From JAVRLS01 sp031961205 (GTDB taxonomy: Archaea > Thermoplasmatota > Thermoplasmata > Thermoplasmatales > Thermoplasmataceae), in the NCBI GenBank assembly GCA_031961205.1, contig JAVRLS010000016.1:1-16785 (forward strand): a DNA stretch of 16,785 nucleotides. The letters are read 5' to 3'. Under the pieces are notes generated by a model. The model saw only the letters and a list, made by a program, of their open reading frames with translations. It did no database searches and was not told the origin of the DNA. This document shows positions 1 through 7,890 of the stretch, piece by piece (position 1 is the first letter of the stretch; the number at the start of each line of letters is the position of its first letter). The position numbers were made by a program, and so were the translations under genes.

Positions 1-10
1 CTACTATGGC

Positions 11-1198
11 ATGGATTTTGATTTTTCAGAGGATCAGAACATACTCCGGGAAACGGTAAGAAAATTTGCAGAAAGCGTTATTTCACCGAAGATAAATGAA
101 ATGAGGAAGGAAAGAAGAATTCCAGACAGTGCATACGAAGGCATGGCTAAACTGGGTATACTTGGAATGACTGCGCCAGAAAAGTATGGGGGAATGGGTG
201 CAGATGCCCTCACCACGGGGATAGTTGCCGGTGAAATAGGAAGAGCCGACCCGACCGCATCGATACCGGTACTTTTCCTTGTTGACAATGCGTGGTCATA
301 CCTGCTGAGTAAATATGGAAAGCCTGATGTTGTTTCAGATGTGCTTACGGATGTCACAAAGGGAAAAAAATTAGTGGGCATAGCCTCAACGGAAGCAGGG
401 CACGGATCAGATGTTGTCGGAATAGACACCGTTGCCGTAAAGAAAGGAAATGAGTATATAGTCAACGGAGAAAAATCTTATATCAGCCTTGTGCGTGATA
501 TAAAGGAAAGAACCGGAGGATACGTAACGGTAGTAAAAACCGATAAAAATGCCGGAAGTCGCGGGCTTTCGCTTCTATACGTACCCTATTCGGATGATAT
601 CGAGATCAGCTATCTTGAGGAGATGGGGAGGGAGGGATCATCATGGGGAACCCTGCGTTTCAACGATCTGCATGTTCCTTCTGAAAATATCATTGGACAT
701 GAAAACAGGGGCTTCAACATCGTGCATGAAGGTTTTGAATTTGCCAGGGGGCTCATATCCGTTATTTCCGCATCAGCAGCTTTGAAATCGATAGAAAACG
801 GCATAAATTACATGAAGCAGAGAAAAGCCTTTGGAAAGGAAATTGCCACATTTGAGGGGCTGCAGTTCCAGGTCGCCGATGACGTAGCAAAGATGGAGGC
901 CGCACTTTCATTTGCTTACAGGGCTCTCTGGATCTATGACCAGGAGCAGAGGAATGGAAAATTCGACAGGTTCTATGTCAGCAAGAACATTGCTATGGCA
1001 AAACTCACCTGCACCACATGGGCTTTTGATGCCATAAATGATGCGCTTCAGTGGCAGGGGGCGTTCGGATACTCTAAGGATTGCCCTGAGGAATGGGCTC
1101 TCCGTGGTATCAGATCCTTCCAGCTGGCAGAGGGGTCAAGGGAGATCATGAAGATGATAGTTGCCAGAGAAAGTATAGGCAAGGAATACATGAGATAA
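11..1198 (+). CDS. Acyl-CoA dehydrogenase family flavoprotein
   Basis: A 395-residue acyl-CoA dehydrogenase, the usual length for this family. Such enzymes use FAD to oxidise the alpha-beta bond of an acyl-CoA and pass electrons to electron transfer flavoprotein. The alpha-helical N-terminal domain covers about residues 1-120. The FAD-contacting segment STEAGHGSD lies at 126-134, with Ala-Gly-His where many members have Pro-x-Ala-Gly. The middle beta domain runs to about 230. The C-terminal domain carries RKAFGK (271-276), QWQGAFGY (347-354) and AEGSREI, where Glu374 sits at the catalytic-base position of the medium-chain enzymes. The substrate chain length cannot be read from the sequence. 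Because Thermoplasmatales lipids are isoprenoid ethers, a catabolic or amino-acid-derived acyl-CoA is the likely substrate (inference). The ATG lies ten bases inside the window edge with no clear ribosome binding site. No partner gene of beta-oxidation is visible here. Confidence 0.93.
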   Translation: MDFDFSEDQNILRETVRKFAESVISPKINEMRKERRIPDSAYEGMAKLGILGMTAPEKYGGMGADALTTGIVAGEIGRADPTASIPVLFLVDNAWSYLLSKYGKPDVVSDVLTDVTKGKKLVGIASTEAGHGSDVVGIDTVAVKKGNEYIVNGEKSYISLVRDIKERTGGYVTVVKTDKNAGSRGLSLLYVPYSDDIEISYLEEMGREGSSWGTLRFNDLHVPSENIIGHENRGFNIVHEGFEFARGLISVISASAALKSIENGINYMKQRKAFGKEIATFEGLQFQVADDVAKMEAALSFAYRALWIYDQEQRNGKFDRFYVSKNIAMAKLTCTTWAFDAINDALQWQGAFGYSKDCPEEWALRGIRSFQLAEGSREIMKMIVARESIGKEYMR

Positions 1199-1204
1199 TC
1201 TTAT

Positions 1205-1225
1205 AATTATATTTATATTTTTAAA
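1205..1225 (+). promoter_or_regulatory. Candidate TATA promoter for the KH-protein gene
   Basis: The 67 bases between the acyl-CoA dehydrogenase stop and the next gene are strongly A+T rich, with a TATA-like stretch followed by T- and A-runs. If used, transcription would start near 1240 and leave a leader of about 35 bases. That fits the presence of a Shine-Dalgarno sequence ahead of the KH gene. The same T-run could also help end the upstream transcript. Confidence 0.4.
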
Positions 1226-1274
1226 AATAAAAATTGATAAGCAATGAAACAATATTAAAACAGGGGTGGATCTG

Positions 1275-1823
1275 TTGTATTTGGATACGCTGAAGGTACC
1301 GAGGGACAGGGTTAAGGTTATTATAGGAAAGGATGGGGAGATAAAGAAGAAAATCGAGGAACTCGGTGAGGTAGGGCTTGATATTGATATAAATGAGGCA
1401 GAAGTCCGGATAGATCAGAATGGAGACCCGGTGAAGGCTGATACAGCCAGAACGGTAATACAGGCCATAGGCAGGGGCTTCAATCCCTCGAAGGCAATGG
1501 AACTCTTTGAAGAGGGCATGCAGTTCATACTGATATCATTGCGGGATTTTGCAAGGCCAGGATCGAACCGCATAAGGGAAATGAGATCAAGGATCATAGG
1601 TACTGGAGGAAAGACGAGATCAATAATAGAAGATCTGACAGGAACATATGTTTCGGTGTATGGCGATACGGTTTCAATAATAGGTGATTATCTTTCCGTA
1701 ACTTACTCGGAAGAGGCTATAAACATGATTATAAACGGAAGGAAGCACAGGACGGTATACTCGTTCCTTGAGAAGAAGGCCAGGGAGCTGAAATTCAGGA
1801 AGATGGAGGAGACTTTCGGATAA
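1275..1823 (+). CDS. Dim2/Pno1-like protein with two KH RNA-binding domains
   Basis: A small RNA-binding protein of the archaeal Dim2/Pno1 type, about 182 residues, expected to act in 16S rRNA 3'-end maturation and small-subunit assembly (family knowledge). The first KH domain has the GKDG loop near residues 18-21; the second has GTGG near 109-112. The tail carries the family signature NGRKHRTVYSFLEKK. A GTG at 1266 would also open the frame. I prefer the TTG at 1275 because GGTG at 1265-1268 lies six bases before it, the same spacing used by genes in the rpo operon; a TTG at 1281 is a third option. In many archaea this gene sits in one operon with aIF1A and rio1. Here it faces rio1 tail-to-tail across the initiator tRNA, so that operon appears rearranged (inference). 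Confidence 0.9.
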   Translation: MYLDTLKVPRDRVKVIIGKDGEIKKKIEELGEVGLDIDINEAEVRIDQNGDPVKADTARTVIQAIGRGFNPSKAMELFEEGMQFILISLRDFARPGSNRIREMRSRIIGTGGKTRSIIEDLTGTYVSVYGDTVSIIGDYLSVTYSEEAINMIINGRKHRTVYSFLEKKARELKFRKMEETFG

Positions 1824-1832
1824 ACTCACAGG

Positions 1833-1857
1833 TTTTTTTAAAATTTTTTTAATTTTT
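1833..1857 (+). terminator. T-rich archaeal terminator after the KH gene
   Basis: Three T-runs (7, 7 and 5 T) separated by short A-tracts start ten bases after the KH-gene stop codon. Archaeal polymerase ends transcription at such oligo-T stretches without needing a hairpin. This would separate the KH-gene transcript from the initiator tRNA. Confidence 0.75.
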
Positions 1858-1899
1858 ATGCGCATAATTTTTCCATGCTTCATGCCTCTGGCCATGGAA

Positions 1900-1951
1900 A
1901 GGTTTAAAAATGTGCTACCGATAAGCCTTAGCTTATTAACGGAATAAAAAC
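1900..1951 (+). promoter_or_regulatory. Candidate promoter region of the initiator tRNA
   Basis: Two TATA-like stretches lie ahead of the tRNA: TTTAAAAA at about 1903-1910 and a TTATTAA/ATAAAA region at about 1933-1950. The first would give a leader of roughly 35 bases, the second almost none. I cannot decide between them from sequence. On the minus strand, 1945-1950 is also a T-run that could end the rio1 transcript. Confidence 0.35.
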
Positions 1952-1967
1952 AATGGGCGCATATTGT

Positions 1968-2042
1968 AGCGGGGTAGGGTAGTCAGGAAATCCCGACGGG
2001 CTCATAACCCGTAGATCAATGGTTCAAATCCATTCCCCGCTA
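1968..2042 (+). tRNA. Initiator tRNA-Met (CAT)
   Basis: The cloverleaf is complete. Acceptor AGCGGGG (1968-1974) pairs with CCCCGCT (2035-2041), and A2042 is the discriminator base. The anticodon loop CTCATAA is held by a stem with three consecutive G:C pairs. The TTCAAAT loop is present. The A1:U72 first pair together with the GGG:CCC anticodon stem marks it as the archaeal initiator rather than elongator tRNA-Met or tRNA-Ile. CCA is not encoded. Its last three bases overlap the stop codon of the convergent rio1 gene. It lies close to the aIF1A gene, its partner in translation initiation. Confidence 0.97.
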
Positions 2043-2786
2043 TTCTTTAACGTAATTCTTCAATTCTTCAAAATCTGCGTGTATCTTTCTCTTTTCAAAA
2101 AAATTGGATACGTTTCTCACATCCCTCTCAAAAAATTCTTCAGCCGAGGGATGATCTGTTCCGACTGACTGCGCCATATCAATTATATATGTTCTGTTTC
2201 TGTAAATGAGAATATTGTATTCGCTCAAATCAGCATGCACGATGCCTGCATGGTACATTTTCCTCATCTGGTTCCTGACATCCTCAAACGTGCTTTCCGT
2301 TACCGGAAAATCCTTAAGCTGCGGCGCTGGAGTTTCACGCGTTCCAAGATACGACATTACAAGTATGTTTTTATAAAAGCCCATAGGAGCAGGAACAAGC
2401 ACCTTTTTTTCCTTTGCTTCCATAAGATTTGTATATTCCTTCTTAGCCCAGATAAGCACAACATTGCCCCTGTCCAGCCGCTCCTTTGAAAAACGGCGAT
2501 CCCCTATTATATATTTCTTTATGTTCATAAAGTGGAGCGTTGATATTTTGTAGACTTTTACTGCAAGCATTTTTTTGCCGGAGACTGCCCTGAAAACGAC
2601 AGATTCTTTTCCTGATGAGATCGGGAAATCGAGATAATCTATCTTAAACCTGAAAAATACCGTGCGGAGGGCTTCAAGTGTTCTCCTGTCAAAGACTGCG
2701 TCAAGCGTCTTCCTGTCAATATTCCCCCTGTTTGCGAATTCATCCATATCAATGAGCTGTTTCAGAGCCGATCTTTCATCAACCAT
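2040..2786 (-). CDS. rio1: RIO1-type serine/threonine protein kinase
   Basis: An atypical protein kinase of the RIO1 family, about 248 residues, needed in late maturation of the small ribosomal subunit (family knowledge). Counting from a GTG at 2795, the nucleotide-binding loop SSGKESVVF lies at 60-68, the ATP-anchoring lysine in AVKVYK at 80, the catalytic HADLSEYN at 187-194 (Asp189), and the metal-binding Asp206 in IDMAQS. HADLSEYN and the following TDHPSAEEFFERD separate RIO1 from RIO2. An N-terminal helical part of about 50 residues precedes the kinase core. I chose the ATG at 2786 because GGTG lies six bases upstream of it. The gene follows aIF1A after 72 bases. Its TAG stop is made by the last three bases of the initiator tRNA on the opposite strand. 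Confidence 0.95.
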   Translation of the reverse strand: MVDERSALKQLIDMDEFANRGNIDRKTLDAVFDRRTLEALRTVFFRFKIDYLDFPISSGKESVVFRAVSGKKMLAVKVYKISTLHFMNIKKYIIGDRRFSKERLDRGNVVLIWAKKEYTNLMEAKEKKVLVPAPMGFYKNILVMSYLGTRETPAPQLKDFPVTESTFEDVRNQMRKMYHAGIVHADLSEYNILIYRNRTYIIDMAQSVGTDHPSAEEFFERDVRNVSNFFEKRKIHADFEELKNYVKE

Positions 2787-2858
2787 CTGCCGCACCGGAT
2801 AATTCAGATATCATTTTCAAACCTTAGAAGTTATTTGGCTAAAAGCGAATTCTAAAAA

Positions 2859-3224
2859 TCATTTAAATATGTCTATAACCTCTGGAAGCAGGTGATTCCT
2901 GCTTAAATAGCCAGCCTGTGTCTTGGTGTACCTGTAAACAATATCTGCCTTTTCAGGCTGGAATTCCCATGGCTTCAGTATTACAAGGTCCTTCTCCCGG
3001 ATCCACATCCTCTTCCTCATTCTACCCGGTATCCTGGCATTTCTTGTATAACCGTCCTCACACATTACCGAGAGGCGCGATGCCCCCTCCATTTTTTCAA
3101 CTATGCCAAAAAGCTCCCCCTTTCTCTTGTTGGGGAGAATAACACGGCCCACTGATTCTTCTACTTGGTCTACGGGGCCCGTGTTTGCTGTTTTATTATC
3201 ATTTACCTGATCTTTAGTTTCCAT
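2859..3224 (-). CDS. eif1A: Translation initiation factor aIF1A
   Basis: The 121-residue archaeal homologue of eIF1A, which binds the A site of the small subunit and, with aIF1, steers start-codon selection by initiator tRNA. An S1-like OB fold spans about residues 34-105. Family hallmarks are GELFGIVEKM, CEDGYTRNARIPGRMRKRMWIREKD (read in two parts, about 36-45 and 55-79), KPWEFQ and the DIVYRYTKTQ end. The first 30 residues are polar and probably disordered. It follows nusA after 39 bases but has a TATA box in that gap, so it is probably transcribed on its own with an almost leaderless message, and perhaps also by read-through from the polymerase operon. rio1 follows on the same strand. Confidence 0.95.
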   Translation of the reverse strand: METKDQVNDNKTANTGPVDQVEESVGRVILPNKRKGELFGIVEKMEGASRLSVMCEDGYTRNARIPGRMRKRMWIREKDLVILKPWEFQPEKADIVYRYTKTQAGYLSRNHLLPEVIDIFK

Positions 3225-3247
3225 CCATTAATGTTATCGCATACACC

Positions 3248-3261
3248 TATAAATATATGGC
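3248..3261 (-). promoter_or_regulatory. TATA box for aIF1A
   Basis: The 39 bases between nusA and aIF1A hold a clear TATA element on the minus strand (CCATATATTTATAG). A start site about 25 bases downstream falls only a few bases before the aIF1A ATG, so the message would be nearly leaderless. This suggests aIF1A and rio1 form a separate transcription unit from rpo-nusA. Confidence 0.55.
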
Positions 3262-3263
3262 AT

Positions 3264-3692
3264 TTATTGCTTGACACTTATTGTATTCACATTAAAGTAC
3301 CTTGAAACCGCATCTTTGAACAATTTTATATTTTTTCCTTCCTTCCCTATAACCTTTCCAATTTCTTCCGGCTTGACTCCGACGACGACATCTATCCTGT
3401 TGTTCTTCCACGATATGTCTATTTCATTGACGCCATACCTGAAAAGAATATTTCTTACGAATGTGAGAAGATCCTTCGATGATTCTGCCACAAGAATGTG
3501 TTTGTTGATTTTTTCCTTCAGATCTGTTATGACATCCTTGTTTCTCCTGAACATCTCTGCCATCTTCCTTTCTCCAACAATAAAAAGTGTCATTTCATCA
3601 TTCTCAACACATTCAAGAAGATCTATCCTTGCTATCTTCTCAAATATGGCTATATGCGACATGGTTTCATTATCAACGGTTATTTCTTTCAT
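3264..3692 (-). CDS. nusA: Archaeal NusA-like KH-domain transcription factor
   Basis: The 142-residue archaeal NusA homologue, which consists only of the two KH domains of bacterial NusA and lacks its N-terminal polymerase-binding and S1 domains. This is normal for archaea. The second KH domain is canonical, with GKVIGKEGKNIK and the GKEG loop at 116-119. The first has lost a clean GxxG loop. Role in antitermination or RNA binding near the polymerase is inferred from the family and the neighbours. The ATG is nine bases after the rpoA2 stop. The stop itself lies in the GAGG ribosome binding site (TGAGGAATC), which points to coupled translation. In many archaea a ribosomal protein L30e gene lies between rpoA2 and nusA; none fits here. 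Confidence 0.94.
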   Translation of the reverse strand: MKEITVDNETMSHIAIFEKIARIDLLECVENDEMTLFIVGERKMAEMFRRNKDVITDLKEKINKHILVAESSKDLLTFVRNILFRYGVNEIDISWKNNRIDVVVGVKPEEIGKVIGKEGKNIKLFKDAVSRYFNVNTISVKQ

Positions 3693-3701
3693 GCAGATTC
3701 C

Positions 3702-5231
3702 TCATTTCTTTTTCGGATAGCCTTTGTAGATGACGTCTACCGCGCCGGTGCCAAGAGTTATGGGCTGCCCGACGATGATGTTTTCCGCTACACCCGCAAG
3801 CTTGTCAACCTCTCCAAGTATCCCTGCCTTAAGAAGATGCTTTGTAGTGATTTCGAATGCGGCCCTGGCAAGAACACTGCTCTTTCTTCCAGATATACCT
3901 GTCCTTCCAACGGCCCTGACATACCCGCTGAAGGTCATCATGTCTGCAACAAGCATTAGATGCCTGACATCCACATTGAGCCCCTGTTCCTGAAGTGTTC
4001 TCTGTGCCTCGTTGAGGATGGCGTTCCTTGCGGCTTCAACACCCAGCACAGATGATATTTCCACTATATCGTTTGTATATGTCCTGGTTGAATCAACCTC
4101 ATCAACCTCAAGCACTTCTTTGAGATTGGAACCCTGCGTGTAAATGACCCACCTGTGTTCCTTTCCTTCGATTCTTGCTATCACCCGCTTTATACCGTTT
4201 ATTCCCTTTATGTTGTGGTATTTCACATCTTCCTGCGCACGGTAAAGTTTCTTGAATGACTGTTCCTGCGGCTTAACGATTATGGAATCGTTCTCTTCTA
4301 TTACCGTTATTCCCTTTACCTTTGAAAGCGCGCTGGTTATATCCGATATTTCAAGAAGGCGATCCTTCATTCTTACCGGATCAGGCCTTATTGTAAGGGT
4401 GAGATCACTTATGTCCGTAATTATGTCTGCGACGTCAATTACGTTTGTATTTTCCAGCTTTTTCACAACCTTCATAACTGTATCGTCATCCTTTTCATAC
4501 TCAGGTTTCAGAAAAATTGTCATGGAAGGTGTGCTGGGTATTCTTCTGGCGTCAACTATCTCTATTAGCCTCGGAAGGCCGAGGGTAACGTTCATTTCCC
4601 TCACACCTGCAAAGTGGAACGTTCTCATGGTCATCTGCGTTCCCGGCTCCCCTATGCTCTGTGCCGCTATGATGCCCACGGCCTCATATGGATCTATCAG
4701 CTCGTTGGTTATCTCCTCACCTATTGTTTTAAGCATTTCCCTGTACTTTTTCTCACTCCATTTTGGCTTAAGCTTAAGTATTTCCTCGGCTATAGATTCA
4801 GGTATTGAATAACCGTATTCTTTTGCATCGGATATTACTGAAAGTACATTCTCATTCATTGCCTTATCGTACTCGAACTTCTCGGTTATGTTTGTTTTAT
4901 CCCTGATTCCAATTGCAAAGGATGATATTTCATCGACTCTTTTCCCTTCAACCTTGAACTCGTTTATTGTTGTACCTTCAAGCCTGTCCACGGAAGATAT
5001 CCTGAGAACAACCTTAAGGCCTGTTTTCTTCTTCTGTATCGCATTTTCATTTCCCTTGTAGTCCGATATCTCATCGATGCGCAGATGGTAATTAAAATCC
5101 TTTTTATTTACCGTGACGTATGCGTCTTCAATATTCCCTTCCGGAATGTAATCGATGGCATATTCGCAAGGAAGATTTTTTATAATCGATTCCATATTTT
5201 TTTTAGTGTCTTTCCATAATAATGATGGCAA
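3702..5231 (-). CDS. rpoA2: RNA polymerase subunit A'' (Rpo1C), N-terminally extended
   Basis: The C-terminal part of the archaeal largest RNA polymerase subunit. It supplies the trigger loop, EAVGIIAAQSIGEPG followed by TQMTMRTFHFAGV (near residues 183-210), the jaw and the end of the clamp; LGLPRLIEIVDAR follows directly. About 509 residues from the TTG at 5231, versus roughly 390 usual for A''. The extra length is N-terminal: about 115-125 residues with apparent beta-strand character before the usual start near KEYGYSIPESIAEEI. It falls where eukaryotic Rpb1 has its foot domain. I chose TTG 5231 because GGTGAT, which contains the rpoA1 stop, sits at the same spacing as the rpoB ribosome binding site. 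TTG 5258 would overlap rpoA1 by 23 bases, and the first ATG is at 5195. Even from that ATG the subunit is unusually long. Confidence 0.95.
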   Translation of the reverse strand: MPSLLWKDTKKNMESIIKNLPCEYAIDYIPEGNIEDAYVTVNKKDFNYHLRIDEISDYKGNENAIQKKKTGLKVVLRISSVDRLEGTTINEFKVEGKRVDEISSFAIGIRDKTNITEKFEYDKAMNENVLSVISDAKEYGYSIPESIAEEILKLKPKWSEKKYREMLKTIGEEITNELIDPYEAVGIIAAQSIGEPGTQMTMRTFHFAGVREMNVTLGLPRLIEIVDARRIPSTPSMTIFLKPEYEKDDDTVMKVVKKLENTNVIDVADIITDISDLTLTIRPDPVRMKDRLLEISDITSALSKVKGITVIEENDSIIVKPQEQSFKKLYRAQEDVKYHNIKGINGIKRVIARIEGKEHRWVIYTQGSNLKEVLEVDEVDSTRTYTNDIVEISSVLGVEAARNAILNEAQRTLQEQGLNVDVRHLMLVADMMTFSGYVRAVGRTGISGRKSSVLARAAFEITTKHLLKAGILGEVDKLAGVAENIIVGQPITLGTGAVDVIYKGYPKKK

Positions 5232-5235
5232 ATTA

Positions 5236-7890
5236 TCACCTTTTCTCGCTCTGGTCAAACAGGATGTAATTTACATCCACAGCCTTTCCCTTTTCACTTC
5301 TTGTTGGATCTACTCCGTCTTCGCCGTACCTTATCTGGACGAGCGAACCAACGGTATCCTTCACCTGGCGATCCTTATCCACCTTGAGATCTTCAAATGC
5401 ATTGATGAGCCTTCTCTGCATATAACCGCTCCTTGATGTTCTTACTGCGGTATCAACAAGACCCTCACGACCTCCTATGCTGTGGAAGAAATATTCTGAA
5501 GGGTTAAGCCCGCTCATATATGACGATCTTACGAAACCCCTGGCATCTGCCCCTATATCACCGCGTTTGAAATGCGGAAGGGTCCTGTTGAAATATCCCC
5601 TGTTAAGGCGGCCGCCCCTCACAGACTGCTGCCCGACAATACCCGTAACTTCCGATATATTCAGCATCGTTGCCCTTGCGCCCGACCTTGCCATTATGAC
5701 CGATGGAACGCTGAGCCCGAGATATGAACTTGCAATTTTTCCTGATTCATCCCTTACTATTCCAGCCTCTGAAAGTATCTCTATTTCAAGCGTATCTTCC
5801 ACTGATCTTCCTGGCGCAGACTGGAGCTCCCCGCGTTTGTATGTCTCTATTAGCTTGTTTATGCGATCTTCAGCCTGCTTTACAAGTTCATCTATTCTTG
5901 CGGTGGCGCTTTCAGGTATATCATAATCGCTTATTCCTGTGGAAAAGCCACGATAACTTATGAAACCAACCGCAAGACGCGTCATCCTGTCTATGAACTT
6001 TGCAGTTTCATTAGGCCCGTATTTCCTGAATATTTTGTCTATTATTGCCCCTGAAAACGGAGAAACAGCGGATTCGTCGATGGTTCCATGAATGAGCTTT
6101 CCATTCACGATGGTTGCATAGGTATCTTCCTTTGTCTTTTCAAATTCGCAGGTTTCCGACGATCCGGAACAGAGTTTGCTCCTGAACTTTACATTCAACC
6201 CTTTTGGCAGTATGGTAGAAAAGATGTCCCTTCCTGAATAATATGTAACTCCATCTACGATCGTAGCTTCGGGCATAAGATCGGCCTCAAGGTAGCACGT
6301 TATGTGTATCATCTGCTTCGGAGAATAAAGCGGATTGTCATGCGTCAGGAGAAACAGCGCAGTTATGTGATCATGGATGCCTCCTATAATCGGGCCTCCG
6401 AATCTGGGAGACATGATGTTTTCCTGTACTTTCATGATTATTCTTGCCTCTGCCCTGGCCTCTTCCTTCTGTATGACGTGAAGGTTCATTTCATCACCGT
6501 CAAAATCTGCATTATAAGGCGTGCAGACTGCGAGATTGAACCTGAATGTCTGGCCGGGCAGTATGCGGACGGTGTGACCCATCATGGACATCCTGTGAAG
6601 TGAAGGTTGCCTGTTGAATAATACTATATCGCCTTCCATGAGCTGCCTTTCGACTGTCCATCCGATCTCAATCCTCTTGCTATTTTCTTCAGCATTCTGT
6701 GCTGTTATCCTGATCCTTCTCTGGTCCGGGCGTATGATGTAATTTACCCCGCACATGTATTTTCCGAATTCGTCCCTTGGCTCTGGCCCTCTCTTCACAA
6801 ATTCACGCATCTCATCGATGTTGAACTGGTTTATCATAACCGGGACAGTGAGTTCTCTTGCTGCCTTCTCCGGAACACCGACCTCGTTCACGGACAGGTA
6901 CGGCTCGGGCGAAATAACGGTACGGGATGAGAAATTAACCCTCTTACCTGACAGGTTTGACCTGAAACGACCCTCCTTTCCCTTCAGGCGCTGAACAAGT
7001 GTTTTCAGCGGGCGCCCTGATCTGTGCCTTGCCGGCGGAATCCCGGGAGTCTGGTTGTCAAAATATGTCGTAACGTGGAACTGTAGCAGATCCCATAGAT
7101 CTTCAATTATCAGCTGTGGTGATCCGTTATCCCTGCTTTCCCTTAAACGCTGGCTTATACGTATAATATCAACAAGCTTGTGCGTCAGATCGTCTTCGCT
7201 TCTTTCACCGGTTTCAAGCGTTATTGAAGGCCTCACATTTATTGGTGGAACCGGAAGTACGGTCAGGATCATCCATTCCGGCCTGGCTGTCTTCGGGTTA
7301 AAACCGAAGAACGGCAGATCATCATCAGGTATTCTTTCCAGCCTTTCTCTGACCTCTTTCGGAGTGACCTTGATGACACCTTCCCTGAACGTTGTTGGCT
7401 TATCAAGAATAATCTTCGACTGCTGCACACCGCAGTGCGGGCAAACCATTCTCTGTGATGCTATATCAATGATTCTTCTGGTTATTATATCTATGTTTTC
7501 GGGATCCTCAGATTCAAAATCGAGCTTCTTGATTTCCAGCCTGTATGAATTGATCTCATCGTCGGTGAGCTTTATCCTTCCGCAGGCCTTGCATGTTGCG
7601 TCCAGAAAAGTCTTAATTTCCTTCACGAACCCTACATGAACGACAGGCATCGCCAGTTCAATATGACCGAAATGGCCAGGGCACTCGTCCACTTTGCCGC
7701 CGCACGTTGCACATCTAAGTCCCGGCTCTATAACGCCCATGTGAAGGTCCATGAGTCCACGCTCAATCGGATAACCGTCATCATCATAGGTATCTGCGGT
7801 TATAACCTTAACCTGTGAAAGCTTTCTTATCTCCTCCGGAGAAAGAAGCCCGAACCTGATGCTTGAAATTCTTTTTGAAATGCCCATCAT
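5236..7890 (-). CDS. rpoA1: RNA polymerase subunit A' (Rpo1N)
   Basis: The N-terminal and central part of the largest subunit, 884 residues, a normal length for A'. Visible elements in order are a zinc site Cys60, Cys63, Cys70, His73 (CATCGGKVDECPGHFGH); a second zinc site Cys100, Cys103, Cys150, Cys153 in the clamp; the rudder and lid region with GRPLKTLVQRLKGKEGRFR; the catalytic NADFDGD at 460-466, where Asp462, Asp464 and Asp466 bind the active-site magnesium; and the bridge helix around GLNPSEYFFHSIGGREG with TAVRTSRSGYMQRRL. It ends after YGEDGVDPTRSEKG, where archaeal A' normally ends, so the A'/A'' division is the natural archaeal split and not a frameshift. The start overlaps the rpoB stop as ATGA with GGTGAT upstream; a second ATG follows at once. 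Confidence 0.98.
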   Translation of the reverse strand: MMGISKRISSIRFGLLSPEEIRKLSQVKVITADTYDDDGYPIERGLMDLHMGVIEPGLRCATCGGKVDECPGHFGHIELAMPVVHVGFVKEIKTFLDATCKACGRIKLTDDEINSYRLEIKKLDFESEDPENIDIITRRIIDIASQRMVCPHCGVQQSKIILDKPTTFREGVIKVTPKEVRERLERIPDDDLPFFGFNPKTARPEWMILTVLPVPPINVRPSITLETGERSEDDLTHKLVDIIRISQRLRESRDNGSPQLIIEDLWDLLQFHVTTYFDNQTPGIPPARHRSGRPLKTLVQRLKGKEGRFRSNLSGKRVNFSSRTVISPEPYLSVNEVGVPEKAARELTVPVMINQFNIDEMREFVKRGPEPRDEFGKYMCGVNYIIRPDQRRIRITAQNAEENSKRIEIGWTVERQLMEGDIVLFNRQPSLHRMSMMGHTVRILPGQTFRFNLAVCTPYNADFDGDEMNLHVIQKEEARAEARIIMKVQENIMSPRFGGPIIGGIHDHITALFLLTHDNPLYSPKQMIHITCYLEADLMPEATIVDGVTYYSGRDIFSTILPKGLNVKFRSKLCSGSSETCEFEKTKEDTYATIVNGKLIHGTIDESAVSPFSGAIIDKIFRKYGPNETAKFIDRMTRLAVGFISYRGFSTGISDYDIPESATARIDELVKQAEDRINKLIETYKRGELQSAPGRSVEDTLEIEILSEAGIVRDESGKIASSYLGLSVPSVIMARSGARATMLNISEVTGIVGQQSVRGGRLNRGYFNRTLPHFKRGDIGADARGFVRSSYMSGLNPSEYFFHSIGGREGLVDTAVRTSRSGYMQRRLINAFEDLKVDKDRQVKDTVGSLVQIRYGEDGVDPTRSEKGKAVDVNYILFDQSEKR

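Noticed and set aside
34..465. A 143-codon open frame on the minus strand opposite the acyl-CoA dehydrogenase
   Set aside because: It is a shadow of the conserved gene, with no recognisable domain or promoter.
3702..7890. Possible frameshift splitting the largest RNA polymerase subunit into two genes
   Set aside because: Archaea normally encode A' and A'' separately, and both ends lie at the usual split point with proper ribosome binding sites.
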